64,000 nucleotides of DNA from Glebionis coronaria (lineage: Eukaryota > Streptophyta > Magnoliopsida > Asterales > Asteraceae), in assembly GCA_025667525.1 (NCBI GenBank), contig CM046875.1:290389147-290453146 (forward strand), given 5' to 3'. The notes under the pieces were generated by a model. It made no database searches. It saw only the letters and a program-made list of their open reading frames with translations, and was not told where the DNA came from. Shown here piece after piece: positions 33,526 through 45,984 of this stretch. A program made the position numbers and the translations under genes. Each line of letters opens with the position of its first letter. The stretch's first letter is position 1.

Positions 33526-35826
33526 ACATACTCTGGAGTTCCTACTTGCGCCCTTGGGTACCTGCCATTTGGGAACATAGAAAAGTAGACGGCTGAGCAT
33601 AACGCTCAGTGCACGGACATACAATAAAGCATGGAAAACATAGAGTATGGAAGCATATAAAGAATATAAAGCATGAATGTCACCGGAAATGAATAAGTCC
33701 TAGAAAACCTAGTTGTCTGTCATGTTAACTGGTTTTAGTTCTGAAAACATACCTTAATTTTACTTATGAAAATCTGTATTATTTAATGTACCATTTTAGC
33801 CAATATAGGTCATGAGGTCAACAACATGCATGAATACTTGGAGGGGAGACCTCATCATGCAATTAGAGGGGTTGCCTCTAATTAACTGGTCAGTGGGTAG
33901 GAGGGGTCAACTCCTTGTGAAGGATGCAAGGCACACACCACATTCACCATGAAAATCCTGACTGAAACATGTGATTAGGATCCACCCATACGCCCCACAT
34001 GATAATATAATAATATAATGGCCAAATAACTGAAAAGGGACGCCACGAGCTATCACTCTGCTGTGGTGAAGTCATAACACTAGTGCCTCTAATGGTATGG
34101 TTATCGTACCTCCATAACTAGGTGAATTTGGTCATGCATGTATATGGCTAAGGTAACTAATAAAACATAAGCATTTAATTTGTAACTACTAGGGAAAACA
34201 GTTGGCTGCATACGGGAAATCCTAATGAAGGAAGAGATTGTCCTTACTGAAGGACGGGCAATCTGTACCTTATGTCTAGTAGAAGCTAACGGAAACGATG
34301 AAGACTAATCCGCCTTGACGGACAACACTACATAAGAAATATGGACGTGCATGAGTTGTCTGAATTACATGTTTTATACTGATTTTGTGTGTTATTAGCT
34401 TGTTTTACGTATTATGTCATGTTCTACTGTTTACTATGTTAACTGTAGTTATCATGATGTTCTGTTGTGTATTATTCATGTATTTGAGTATTATAATACT
34501 TGTATTGTAATACTAAGTAACTTTCTAAAAATAGCAGGTTTCCATAAATAGTAAGTTTCAAAATTAGAAATTTCCCAAAAATAGTAAGTTTCCATAATTA
34601 GAACTAAGCTGAACTATAAATACTAAATGAAGTTAAATTAGTACAATATAAGTCATGGTTATAGTTGGTTAATTAAATAACTGGTTAATTTAATTAAACT
34701 CTATGTTATATGATTTTAATTAAAATACATGTTTAATTAAAATAAGTAAGTATAAATACCTTAGGTTATACATGAATTAATTTTAATAAATTAATTAACC
34801 TAAGTTTAATATGACATGATTTATAAAAATAGCTTTTTTTTAAAAAACCCGAATCCCGATCCCGTGTTTTAATATAAGCCGAACCAAATAGGCTATAAGA
34901 AAGTCCCACCGAGACGTTGGAAAGGATCTCGGTTGACACTACCTAACAACTAAACATGCAAATCATACAACGACCTAGTGTCGGGGTCCCTTGGTCTTTG
35001 GTCCAATCAAACAAAACCAACCGAGCACCCTTACGGGTCTCGGTGGTGTCTCGGTTCACACAAAAAGCGAACACAAACACACCCTGACCCATGGTCGGGG
35101 TTCCCTTGTCTTGCCGAGCTAAAACCCAACCAAGCCGAGACCTTGTATGGTCTTGGTGGTGGTGATAAAATAAACCGAACACCCCCTTTTAGGGTTTTGG
35201 TGCCTCGGCCAAACCAAACAACACCAAACCAAACCTAAAACATAATTGAATTTAATCCTTAACATGTTTATGCATTGTTTTCTTGAAGATTAAATTAAAT
35301 GTTCATGAAATCATAAGAAAAGAAAATTAAAAGAAAGGTTTTTGAATTTACCAATACGTGTAGAATAACTAGATGATCACAAATAAATAAACAACACCAA
35401 AAATCGTCCGGCTTTGCCTTGTTTTTTGTGTAGGCCGGAGGCACCACCAAGAGAGAGAGAGAGAGATTGTATTTTTTTATAAAACCTAAAATAAGAGAAA
35501 AATATAGTCTGCTGATGTTTTATTAAATTAGGTTTTGGGCCAAAAGGCCCACCTGGGTCCTTTCTCTCTTGTTGTCGTGGCTATGGGGCCCACAATGGGT
35601 AACCCGTAGCTTTTCTTGAGTCAATTATTTATCGAGTGTGTTCGTGATTTAATATTTGAGATTTTGGTATTCGTGATCGTGTCACATTTATAATATTCAT
35701 GATTACTCTTTATTTAATGTCGTGACACGTGTATTAATATTATAAATGGAAAGTTTAAATTTTACCGTGTTTTCGTAAGTTACTGTTCACGTGTACTGTT
35801 CATAGGTTTTTAATGAGGGTTTTACA
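33526..35826 (-). repeat. E3 3' LTR, main piece (family B)
   Basis: Begins on the minus strand with TGTAAAACCCTCATT at 35826 and matches 41366-43648 of the 5' LTR. Interrupted at 33526 by E2. Contains the CCGAG/CTCGG word array at about 34900-35220 and a GA microsatellite at 35449-35466. Open frames inside it are spurious. Confidence 0.9.
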
Positions 35827-35843
35827 ACTCTTCCCCTCTAAAA
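35827..35843 (-). other. E3 polypurine tract
   Basis: Minus strand CTTTTAGAGGGGAAGAGT directly before TGTAAAACCC. The same sequence is at 61670-61687 in E5. Confidence 0.85.
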
Positions 35844-35889
35844 GAAAAATTTGTCCTCGAATTGGAGAAAGTAAACTAAAAGAAAAACA

Positions 35890-37334
35890 TACCCGAATTA
35901 GAACTGGAAATGAGGGTAAGAAGTCCGTATAGACTCCTCCGTCTCCCAAGTGGCTTCCCGTTCAGGATGATCCCTCTAGAGTATTTTGACGAAAAGGAAT
36001 CATCTTCCTCCGCATGACACGGTCTTGTCGCCCTCAAGAACTCTCTCGGGTTCTTTCGACATATGAAAGATCCTCTGAAATCTGATCAAGTGGATACTGG
36101 ACAACATGAACTGGATGATAATTGTATCCTCTAAGTAAGGAAACATGGAACACGTTGTGAACGTGTGATAGCTGAGGCGGTAACGCAAAACGGTATGAAA
36201 CTTCAACAACGCGTTCTATGATGTCGAACGGTCCGATGAAGCAAGGATTGAGCTTCCCTCTGATTCCGAAACGTCTAACTCCTCGTGCAGGTGATACCTT
36301 GAGGAAAACATGGTCACCTACGTTGAAAGACACATCTCTTCGACGTTTATCAGCATAGCTCTATTGACGAGCACGAGCTTCCTGAAGTTTTGCCTTGGTG
36401 ACAATGACCTTCTCATTGGTCACTTCAATCATCTCTGGACCTTCAAGCAGTCTTTCGCCCACTTGATCCCAGCAGATTGGGGCGCGACACTTTCTGCCAT
36501 ACAACATATCAAAAGGAGCACACTTGATGCTAGCATGCCAGCTGTTTTTGTATGCGAATTCTACTAGGAATATATAATCATCCCAGCTTCCTGACCATTA
36601 TAGAGCACATGATCGCAGCATGTCCTCTAATTCTGAATGGTACGTTCTAACTGTTCGTCGGTCTGAGGATGAAAGGCTGTGTTGAGCTTAAGTATGGTGC
36701 CCCAAGTTTTCTCTAGACTCTGCCAGAAACGTGATTTGAAACGGGGATCTCTGTCAGAGATGATTTATGATGGAGTACCATGCAGTCTCATGATCTCCCT
36801 CTGGAATGTGTCTACTAATTTGCTGACCGGATGCTCTTTGCGAATCGGCAGAAAATGAGCAGATTTAGTCAACCTATATACAATGATCCAGATAGTGTCA
36901 TTCTTCTTCTAAGTAACCGAAAGACCAGTAACAAAATCCATGGTGATTTTGTCCCACTTCCATGCTGGAATATCTAATGGTTGTAGTAAACCACTAGCAC
37001 GCTGACGTTCGATCTTCACCTGTTGGCAGATCATACACTTAGAAACGAAGGTCGCAACATCCTGCTTCATACCACTCCACCAAAAATGTTGCTTGATGTC
37101 GTGGTACATCTTGGTAGAACCAGGATGTATGGTAAATGGAGAACTGTGAGCCTCAGTCAACACAACTTCCCTGAGAGTAGAGTCATCAGGAACCACTAGT
37201 CTAGTGCCCTGCCATAAGATACCGTCGTCGTCAACACGAAACTCCGTCTGCTGATCAAGGTTCTGAATGATAGACCAAACCGCACCATCGTCCTTCTGAG
37301 ATTCCTTGATCCTAGAATGTAAGTCTGGTTCCAA
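35890..37334 (-). pseudogene. E3 integrase with C-terminal chromodomain
   Basis: From 37334: an HHCC zinc region with HSSPFTIHPGSTKMYHDI and CMICQQVK. The DDE core follows: the first Asp is in ITMDFVTGLS (about 36918) and the second in ISDRDPRF. The Glu region lies around [10 protein letters not shown] (about 36650). A GPY/F-like module reads FNVGDHVFLKVSPARGVRRF and FIGPFDI (36190-36330), followed by VHNVFHVSLLR. The last part, in another frame (about 35890-36060), gives a chromodomain-like stretch ending near TWETEESI. Chromodomains bind histone marks and steer insertion into heterochromatin. Stops occur near 36909, 36769 and elsewhere, so the gene is dead. Confidence 0.9.
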
Positions 37335-37709
37335 TCTTAGATTTGAACAGTAACCGTGCTGCCCTCAAACACAAAACTCAATATCAGTCATCTCTAGGTC
37401 ACGAATGATCTCCTTTGCAATCCATATGCCAGCAATCATACCCGACCTTCTACTTAGAGAATCTGCCACCACATTCACCTTACCAGGATGGTAATGAAGG
37501 TTGGTGTCGTAATCCTTCAATAGCTCTAACCATCTCCTCTGTCTCATGTTCAGTTCCTTCTGGGTGAAGATGTACTTGAGACTCTTGTGGTCGGTGAATA
37601 TGTCACATGATTCACCATACAAATAATGTCTCTAGATCTTCAACGCGAAAACAACTGTTGCAAGCTATAAATCATAAGTAGGATAGTTTTCTTCACAAGG
37701 TTTCAGCTG
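37335..37709 (-). pseudogene. E3 RNase H domain
   Basis: [24 protein letters not shown] and [15 protein letters not shown] are intact in one open segment (37365-37622). The N-terminal part around 37623-37709 has three stops (after IAYAS, after YDL and after LKI), two of which replace positions that are Glu or Trp in relatives. The Asp of SDASGKGLG lies in the preceding open segment. Confidence 0.85.
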
Positions 37710-38900
37710 TTATGATGCGTATGCAATAACCTTCCCATGTTGCATGAGAACGCAGCCTAATCCCTTTCCTGAAGCGTCACTATATATCTGAAATCCACCT
37801 GAGCCAGATGGGAGAGTAAGAATAGGTGCAGTCTCTAACTTCTGCTTAAGATCTTCAAATCTCTTCTCTCGCTCTTCCGTCCAGACGAATTTCTCTCCTT
37901 TCCTCATCAGCTTAGTCAAAGGTAAGGCTAACTGTGAAAAGTTCTCTACAAACCTGCGGTAGTAGCCAGCTAAACTTAGAAAACTTCTAACTTTTGTTGC
38001 AGATGTAGGTCTCAGCCATTTAGTGATAGCTTCACCCTTGTTAGGATCTATGGTGATCCCATCTACAGATACAATATGGCCCAGAAATGCCACCTTGGTT
38101 AACCAGAACTCACACTTAGAGAACTTGGCGTACAACTGCTTTTGACGAAGAATCTGTAAGACTATATGAAGGTGTTCCTCATGTTCCTCCTTGTATTTGG
38201 AGAATATCAGGATGTCATAAATGAACACAATGATGAACTTGTCCAGAAACTCATGGAAGACACGGTTCATCAAATCCATGAAGACAGCTGGAGCATTAGT
38301 GAGTCCAAATGGCATGACTACGAACTCGTAGTGCCCATAACGTGTACGGAAAGCAGTCTTAGAGATATCCTGCTCTTTAACCCGTAACTGATGGTTGCCG
38401 GACCTCAGATCGATCTTGGAGAAATGCATGGCGTCCTGAAGTTGTCGAATAGGTCATCAATTCGTGGCAAAGGATAACGATTCCTGATCGTGATCTTGTT
38501 CAGCTCACGCTAGTCTATACGTAACCGCATGCTGTCGTCTTTCTTCTTCACGAACATTACCGGTGCACCCCATGGCGATGCACTAGGACGGATGAAACCT
38601 CGTTCCAGAAGTTCCTGCAGCTGATCTTTTAGTTCCTTAAGCTCTATAGGAGCCATACGGTAAGGAGCTTTGGAAATTGGCTCTACACCTGGTATGAGCT
38701 CGATTCCAAACTCGACTTCACGAAGAGGTGGTATGCCCGGAAGTTCATATGGAAATACGTCAGGAAACTCTGACACAATAGGCTCATCTTGGATCGATGG
38801 AGACTCGACGGTAATGTCATGAATTTTGGCTATAAAGCCCTGACAGCCGTGTGATAGCAATGCACGCGCCTCCATGGGTGAAATAATCTGCACTAACCTC
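37710..38900 (-). pseudogene. E3 reverse transcriptase, catalytic motif mutated
   Basis: The N-terminal part (38510-38893) reads FPDVFPYELPGIPPLREVEF and ASPWGAPVMFVKKKDDSMRLRID. A TAG at 38512-38514 and a frameshift near 38430 precede the main segment (37710-38429), with [39 protein letters not shown] and [13 protein letters not shown]. The catalytic [YF]xDD box at about 38207-38218 reads FIYD: the first metal-binding Asp is Tyr. Enzyme made from this copy would be inactive even if the stops were bypassed. Confidence 0.9.
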
Positions 38901-38904
38901 CCTA

Positions 38905-39380
38905 GCAGAAAACCATGGTGTATGTACTCTGGGGATTTAACATCACCGAAGATATCCGATAAGTGTGGCAGTCAATCGTGGCCTAGTGTTTGGATAACCA
39001 ATCCATGCCCAAAATCAAGTCAAAATCGCACATGTCCAAAGGAAGTGCGTCAACTCTACGGATCTTGTCATCAAATTCTAGGGCAAGATCTATTGACACT
39101 TGAGTGATTCGTCTAGAGTCCCTAAGTGACGTGGAAATCCACAACGCATTATCTAATGGCATCGAGGAAATCCTAACACGTACAACAAAAGTAGTGGACA
39201 CGACTGAATGCGTCGCTCCAGTATCAAATAGAACACATGCTGCCAAACCATTCATTAAGATATTTCCGATGATGTTACCTGAAGTCCTATTCGCCTGATC
39301 TCGAGTAGTAGTGAACACCCAGGCGAAATTCCTTCTGCTGATGTCCTTGTTGGCCACACTTGAAGCAACCACCAGTACCT
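38905..39380 (-). pseudogene. E3 aspartic protease domain
   Basis: An open segment (38983 leftwards from about 39380) has AACVLFDTGATHSVVS with the catalytic DTGA at about 39225-39236, and FDLILGMDWLSKH, the Tekay/Del ILGMDWL signature. It follows the gag zinc-knuckle exon with a frame change near 39340. It would cut the polyprotein. The motif is intact but disconnected from gag and RT. Confidence 0.85.
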
Positions 39381-39478
39381 CGGCGACAAATACCCGAATG
39401 TCTGCGCTAACAAGTAGGACAGATAGGATGCGTGAAACCTCCAACACGCGTCCTAGTTATCTGAGATTCTGTTCAAGG

Positions 39479-39541
39479 ATTACATGCATGAGACATGATC
39501 GTGGTACATAAACACGATTACATAGAAGGTGTAAAATTTAC
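39479..39541 (-). other. Intron-like segment 3 in E3 gag (63 bp)
   Basis: Minus strand GTAAATTTTACACC...TTGAACAG. Removal in phase 1 joins STSS to the zinc-finger frame (ESQITRTRVGGFTHPICPTC). It is short for a plant intron. Confidence 0.4.
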
Positions 39542-39604
39542 CAGATGAGGTAGAACGGTTAGTATGAACCCCTACGGTCCTGATCCCTGTCGTTACCATT
39601 GTTC

Positions 39605-39681
39605 CTGATTTAACAAATGTTGGAGTGTCAGAATATCTTAACATAAAATAGTTGAACATGAAAGAAGGTTAATGTAGGGAC
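39605..39681 (-). other. Intron-like segment 2 in E3 gag (77 bp)
   Basis: Minus strand GTCCCTACATTAACC...TTAAATCAG, AT-rich with in-frame stops. Removal in phase 2 keeps a basic Asn/Arg/Asp-rich frame for about 15 codons before a frame slip. Confidence 0.4.
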
Positions 39682-39825
39682 CTGCTGTTGGTTGAGTTGT
39701 TAGAGTTGTTACGGTAATTATCATTACCGCCACGCCTCTCAGAACCAGAACGATCGTTAGTCTGACCGTTTCCTTTGGATGCTTGTTGCTGAGCGGCCGC
39801 AGGCTTACGGTCGTCAGTCTTCTGC

Positions 39826-39916
39826 CTGGAATATATATATATTGTTGAACAGAGGTTTATATGAAATGAATAATACTGATGGAAATGAATTGTTTACAGT
39901 TGGTGATTGAAGATAC
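39826..39916 (-). other. Intron-like segment 1 in E3 gag (91 bp)
   Basis: Minus strand GTATCTTCAATC...ATATATTCCAG, AT-rich. Removal in phase 2 joins DDRAVKR to QKTDDRKPAAAQQQ and restores the frame. The same site and phase are seen in E7 (714-796). Confidence 0.55.
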
Positions 39917-40644
39917 CTCTTCACTGCTCTGTCATCACCGAACTCCTCTCGTTCCTGAAGCATCTCAAGCTTACGGGTTGCATCGGCCACCTGTTCCATT
40001 GTAGTGAAAGTAGCACATACTAGGTAGTTGGCAACCAAAGTGCGAAGTGCCCAGCAAAACTTCTCAGCCTGCTCATCAGCAGTTCCTGCGGCTGGACCCA
40101 GAAAACCTGCTAACCGGAGAAACCTTTACATGAATTCATTGCTATTTTCACCAGCAATCTGCCTAATATTGTGGTAGTCCATCTTGAGCTTCTCTTGCTC
40201 AGCATGTGGAAAGTACTGATTAAGGAAGAGCTCCTTAAACCGGTCCCATGTCAGTTGTGCAACCCAATTGTGACCACCGTTGGACTGGTTGACCGATTTC
40301 CACCACTGCAGCACATCACCTTCAAACTTATAGCAAGCCAGACTTGCCTTGTAGACACCATCACAACCCATAGCATCTAAAATCTTCTCGATATGAGAAA
40401 TCCAAGCCTCAGCCTCGTTGGGGCGGTCAGTCTGCTCAAACGAACGGGGTCGCTCTTTGTTGAATCTCTCCAACCAAGTCATAAGAGTAACCGGTGGAGG
40501 AGGAGGAGGGTTGTTGTGATTACCATGATCTTGTAATTCTGCCTGAAGTTCATCCCTGATTTCATTGCGAAGTTTGGGAAGTAGGGCTTGCAGAGCTGCA
40601 TTGACAGATGCTGTCAAATCTGGAGTATTGCGATTGTTCACCAT

Positions 40645-41083
40645 CTGACAGTTTAAACAACAAAATGCAACATAATTCATAAATCTGAAGTAAAATAACA
40701 TAAGAATGCATGACCAATGTATAAATCAAAGAAGCAGTTTATAATGCTTGAAACAATGTATAAAAATGCATGATTAGTTTATGAAACTTTTATATGAACG
40801 AGAATGAACGCCTATTGTCAGTTCACCCAAAACAAAAGACATGGCGGGGGGACGTCAATGGGTCGGTCCCAAAGTTAAAAGTTTCGATAAAAGCACATGC
40901 GACTAAGTAGGGCCAGTCCTGTACCAACCATTACTTAGTCATAAACCTACTACAATGATATGAATGCCTGAAATAAAATGAATATGAATGAATGCATGAA
41001 AACCAACTGTCAATTCTAGGAAGACACTGGTGACTACCCGTAAGTCACAGGTCATTTTTACAGAGCTACAGGTCAAAACCTTC
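40645..41083 (-). other. E3 5' leader
   Basis: Non-coding leader between PBS and gag. It holds the conserved block at 40860-40955 (match to 1655-1750) and the hairpin core at 41033-41051. No gene seen. Confidence 0.7.
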
Positions 41084-41095
41084 TCTCTGATACCA
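41084..41095 (-). other. E3 primer binding site (tRNA-iMet type)
   Basis: Minus strand TGGTATCAGAGA, 4 nt from the LTR end; the first 11 bases fit the initiator-Met primer site. Confidence 0.85.
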
Positions 41096-41099
41096 TAAT

Positions 41100-43648
41100 T
41101 GTAACACCCCATTTAATAAGATAGAGTGTTATAGTAAATTATGGCGTATCATCAAAGCATACAAGGTAAATGTCTAAACATTCATGACCATAAATAGAAA
41201 TACCAGAATCAAACATCGGTAGTCTAGTAACTCACAAACAAGCAATATAAGTACCGTAAATGGAAAGGACTAAACAATGTCCAAAAGATGTAAAGTATGA
41301 TAAAGTAGGAATAAATGCATAAGGTAAAAGAGACCGGATAGCTTCCAATCCGAATGCACATACTCTGGAGTTCCTACTTGCGTCCTTGGGTACCTACCAT
41401 TTAGGAACATGGAAAAGTAGACGGCTGAGCATAACACTCAGTGCACAGATATACAATAAAGCATGGAAAACATAGAGTATGGAAGCATATAAAGAATATA
41501 AAGCATGAATGGCAGCGGAAATGAATAAGTCCTGGAAAACCTAGTTGTATGTCATGTTAACTGGTTTTAGTTCTGAAAACATAGCTTATGTTACTTATGA
41601 AAATATGTATTATTTAATGTACCATTTTAGCCAATATAGGTCATGAGGTCAACAACGTGCATGAATACTTGGAGGAGAGACCTCATCATGCAAATAGAGG
41701 GGTTGCCTCTATATAACTGGTTAATGGGTAGGAGGGATCAGCTCCTTGTGAAGGATGCAAGGCACACACCACATTCACCATGAAAATCCTGACTGAAACA
41801 TGTAACTAGGATGTACCCATACGCCCCGTATGATAATATAATAATATAATGGCCAAATAACTGAAAAGGGACGCCACGAGCTATCACTCCACTTTGGTGA
41901 AGTCATAACACTAGTGCCTCTAATGTTATGGTTATGGTACCTCCATAACTAGGTGAAACTGGTCATGCATGTATCTAAGGTAACTAATAAAACATAAGCA
42001 TTTAATTTGTAACTACTGGGGAAAACAGTTGGCTGCATACGGGAAATCCTAATGAAGGAAGAGATTGTCCTTACTGAAGGACGGGAAATCCGTACCTTAT
42101 GTCCAGTAGAAGCTAACGGAAACGATGAAGACTAATCCGCCTTGACGGATAACACTACATAAGAAATATTGACGTGTATGAGTTGTCTATTTACATGTGT
42201 TTTATTGGTTTTGTGTGTTATTAGCTTGTTATATGTACTCTGTCGTGTTTTACAGTTTACTGTGTTAACTGTAGTTATCATGATCTTCTGTTGTGTATTA
42301 TTCATGTATTTGGGTATTATAGTACTTGTATTATAATACTAAGTAACTTTCTAAAAATAGTAAGTTTCCATAAATAGTAAGTTTCAAAAATAGAAAGTTC
42401 CCTAAAATAGTAAGTTTCCATAATTAGAATTAAGCTGAATTATAAATAATAAATGAAGTTAAATTAGTACACAACAAGTCAGGGTTATAGTTGGTTAATT
42501 AAATAACTGGTTAATTTAATTAAACTATATGTTATATGATTTTAATTAAAATACACGTTTAATTAAAATAACTAAGTATAAATACCTTAGGTAATACATG
42601 AATTAATTTTAATTAATTAATTAACCTAAGTTTAATATGACATGATTTTTAAAAATAGTATTTTATAGAAACCAGAATCCCGAGCCCATGTTTTAATATA
42701 AGCCGAACCAAATAAGCTATAACAAAGTCCCACCGAGACATTAGAAAGGATCTCGGTTGACACTACTTAACAACTAAACATGCAAATCATACCCCGACCT
42801 AGTGTCGGGGTCCCTTGGTCTCGGGTCCAATCAAACAAAACCAATCGAGCACCCATACGGGTCTCGGTGGTGTCTCGGTTTACACAAAAAACCAAACACA
42901 AACACACTCCGACTCATGGTCGGGGTTCCCTTTTCCTGCCGAGCCAAAACCCAACCAAGCCGAGACCTTGTATGGTCTTGGTGGTGGTGATAAAACAAAC
43001 CGAACACCACCTTTGGGGGTTTCGGTGCCTCGGCCGAACCAAGCAACACCAAACCAAACCTAAAACATAATTTAATTTAATCCTTAACATGTTTATGCAT
43101 TGTTTTCTTGAAGATTAAATTAAATGTTCATGAAGTCATAATATAAGAAAATGAAAAGAAAGGTTTTTGAATCACCAATACGTGTAGAATAACGAGATGA
43201 TCAAAAATAAATAAACAACACCAAAACTCGTCCGGGTTTGCCTTGTTTTGTGTGTAAGTCGGCGGCACCACCAAGAGAGAGAGAGATTGTATTTTTTTGT
43301 AAAACCTAAAATATGAGAAAAATATGATCTCCTTATACTTTATTAAATTAGGTTATGGGCCAAAAGGCCCACCTGTGCCCTTTCTCTCTTGTTGCCGCAC
43401 CTATGGGGCCCACATTGGGTAACCCGTAGCTTTTCTCGAGTCTAATTATTGATTGAGTGTGTTCGTGATTTAATATTTGAGATTTTGGTATTCGTGATCG
43501 TGTCACATTTATAATATTCATGATTACTCGTTATTTAATGTCGTGACACATGTATTAATATTATAAATTGAAATCTTAAATTTTACCACGTTTTCGTAAT
43601 TTACTGTTCATGTGTACTGTTCACAGTTTTTTAATGCGGGTTTTTACA
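41100..43648 (-). repeat. E3 5' LTR (2549 bp, family B)
   Basis: Minus strand runs from TGTAAAAACCCGC (43648) to GGGGTGTTACA (41100). It is uninterrupted, so it shows the empty sites of both E1 (about 41204) and E2 (41357-41371). Contains the CCGAG/CTCGG array (42735-43040). Open frames inside it are spurious. Confidence 0.95.
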
Positions 43649-45984
43649 GTGGAACACAAGCATTCATTTGTAAACAAGTAGTTGGGAAAATGGTTATATA
43701 CGTCAACCATAGTCCGAACTATTATTATTATTGATGTTCGGTTCATGAACCGAATCTTAACTCAATGTAAGTTCCTCTAGGGAGTATTAAGCATAAATAC
43801 TCAAGTATAAACGAATATTAGTGCGTCAAGGTAATCGGGACGGGGATAGTCAATCCCGATGAATCCACCCATAACATTCGTGATTGGTAGCATGATTAAC
43901 TAACGGTTCATGATCAGGAGAGGAAACTCAAGGCTAGACTAAAAAGCAATAATAATATCGAAAGTCTAGAAAGCATACACGTTCTAGATAGCATTCAAGT
44001 TCTGGATTGCATACAAGTTCTGGATAGCATACAGTTTTTAAATGGTTGTGTTCGATTATGTAAAATCTCACCCCGTGTTTAGAAACCATGTATAAGTAAA
44101 AAGGGGCTATGAACTCACCATAGCCACGAGGTAAGTCAATCACGGTACTCAGCAACTGAGTAGAATCAATGGTAGTGTGACGATCACCGACGATATGGAT
44201 GCCCGGGAAACATGAAAACCGTAACCTATCAAAATAAGGCGCGCGTTAAGACTCGAACTCAAATATCGATATATACCAAATATAATATGACTCAAATGTT
44301 TTCAAAGAATTTACATTTCAAAACCATTGACACGAACCAAATGACTTCATACTAACCCATTTATTCCAACACTACACGTTCAAGCACTTGTATACTTGAA
44401 ATTGACCCGTCATAAGACGCCAAGTCAACGCAAGTCAAACTATCCCTTTACATCACTCGTACCAGTAGCTAAGTCATTTATATAATGACTAAACACTTTA
44501 GTAAGTCAACATTTTCGATGGTGAATACTCAAACTCACGCAACACAAGCATTGAATTATGTGTCCAAAATATAATCCGCAAGTACACTCCGAATGTACAC
44601 ACCGATCTACCCTATCTAGACTAGTATGTTTTAGATGAAACTTGGTGTCAAGGTCATTTATAACCTATATAAGACCCTGCCAAAATTTGATCCAAAGTGC
44701 ATACTTTAAAACCCATCAGCTCAACACTTTACTCGACTTCAAATTTGGGACAGATTGTATACTTTTTTTATAAAACCGTTCATACCGCTTTAAAAGTACT
44801 AACTTGACAATCCTACTTTTAAAAACACTACTAGACTCATCAAATTAAGTATACAGACTTTGAAAACCAGTAGTACCCATTATCTAACCAAGCCTAAAGT
44901 CCCCGAGAGTCGACCCAAAATCAGCCACAATTTCGGGTTGTGCCGATTTGCGTCTCCCGGTACACGAATACTACAACTAGCATAACCTTTGATCCGTAAT
45001 GAGTTAGAAGCTCTATCTTATACCAAAACGAGCGTCTCGGAAAACTCTACAACAAAATTATATAATCTCAGCATATCTCTAATCTTAAACCCACGAAAAT
45101 TCTGTTCTAGACCTGCTGTCCAAAATACACTTTTAGAAAATTATAACAAATAAATTTTCTAACCAAAGCTAATCATTCTCATACCTATAGAATCACCCCA
45201 CTATCATACCCATCAACCAAACACTCTTAAAACACTTGCATACATCAAAAACAAAAATCAAAAACCAAAAACTTTAATTTTTAAACATCAAAACATTAAA
45301 ATCTTGCCATGATCATCATATATATGATGTTAAAAAACAATCCTTACCATAGAATCATAAAAACATGAAAAGTAGTTGCATGTGTAAGATTTTTACATTT
45401 TTGGAATCACCATTCAATTCTATGAAGTGGTCTTTGATTAGATTTTGTTAAAAACTAGTAGAAGTTGATGATCTAGTGGTGTTTTAGGTTGTTTAGGGTG
45501 GCAGCAAACAAGAGGGGAGAGAGGAGGATGGTGGTTTTTTTACAAATGATATGTGTGTGATTTTCAAAAAAACAAAATCCTTTTATATGGTATAAAGTTA
45601 GCGCCAAATGTGCCAAGTCTTGAAACCTTTGGACTAAAAAGAATTTTAATAGTTTAAAGGGTAGAAAGTGACTATTAGCCAATCTTGAAATTATTTACGG
45701 GGCTCGGGTTTCGTGAAAATACTTTTTAAAAGTTAAAATGCATCAAAGATATGATAATATGATTTCCCTACACGACTTAATACATAATTAAAACGACATC
45801 CTCGAAAATATTAATTATCGAAACAATCGATAATAAAATGAAAAGTTTTGGGCATCTGTCGGTATTGAGATCACTAGGAATTCTCGTTGTTCATGGATTT
45901 GAATAAACTCGTTGTAAATGCACGCGGGTGATTTTAAATCAAAAACATGGATTTAAATAAATATGGAAAAATAAAATAAATATT
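43561..45984 (-). repeat. 2.4-kb tandem duplication, unit 1
   Basis: Matches 45985-48342 with an offset of about 2423 bp. It consists of the last 88 bp of the E3 5' LTR plus 43649-45984. The second unit repeats the LTR-B tip, which shows that the duplication happened after E3 inserted. Copies differ at scattered sites and by a ~46-bp gap near 47444. No gene seen. Confidence 0.9.

Larger units (their letters stand above)
39340..40644 (-). pseudogene. E3 gag with intron-like gaps
   Basis: The start is at ATG 40644 (MVNNRNTPDLTASVNAALQ). The core has TWLERFNKERPRSFEQTD, EAEAWISHIEKILDAMGC and WDRFKELFLNQYFPHAEQEKL, typical of chromovirus gag. A TAA interrupts at 40126-40128, then the frame continues to 39917. 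From there the coding frame is recovered only by skipping GT-AG segments at 39826-39916, 39605-39681 and 39479-39541. The pieces between encode a basic N/R/S-rich tract and a zinc-finger region (HPICPTC and CFKCGQQGH, with the last Cys lost). One further single-base frame slip occurs in the third piece. Splicing is inferred from frame and site consensus. Confidence 0.8.
33531..43648 (-). mobile_element. E3: Tekay/Del chromovirus, full structure
   Basis: Minus-strand Ty3/gypsy element with 5' LTR 41100-43648, PBS 41084-41095, gag, protease, RT, RNase H, integrase, chromodomain, PPT 35827-35843 and a 3' LTR (33526-35826 plus 24326-24491). The RT, integrase and chromodomain features place it in the chromovirus branch; the gag and protease motifs and the TGTAA LTR start fit Tekay/Del. 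Multiple stops, frameshifts and a mutated RT catalytic Asp make it inactive. The left end of the 3' LTR (about 105 bp) is lost at the E1 insertion. Confidence 0.9.
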
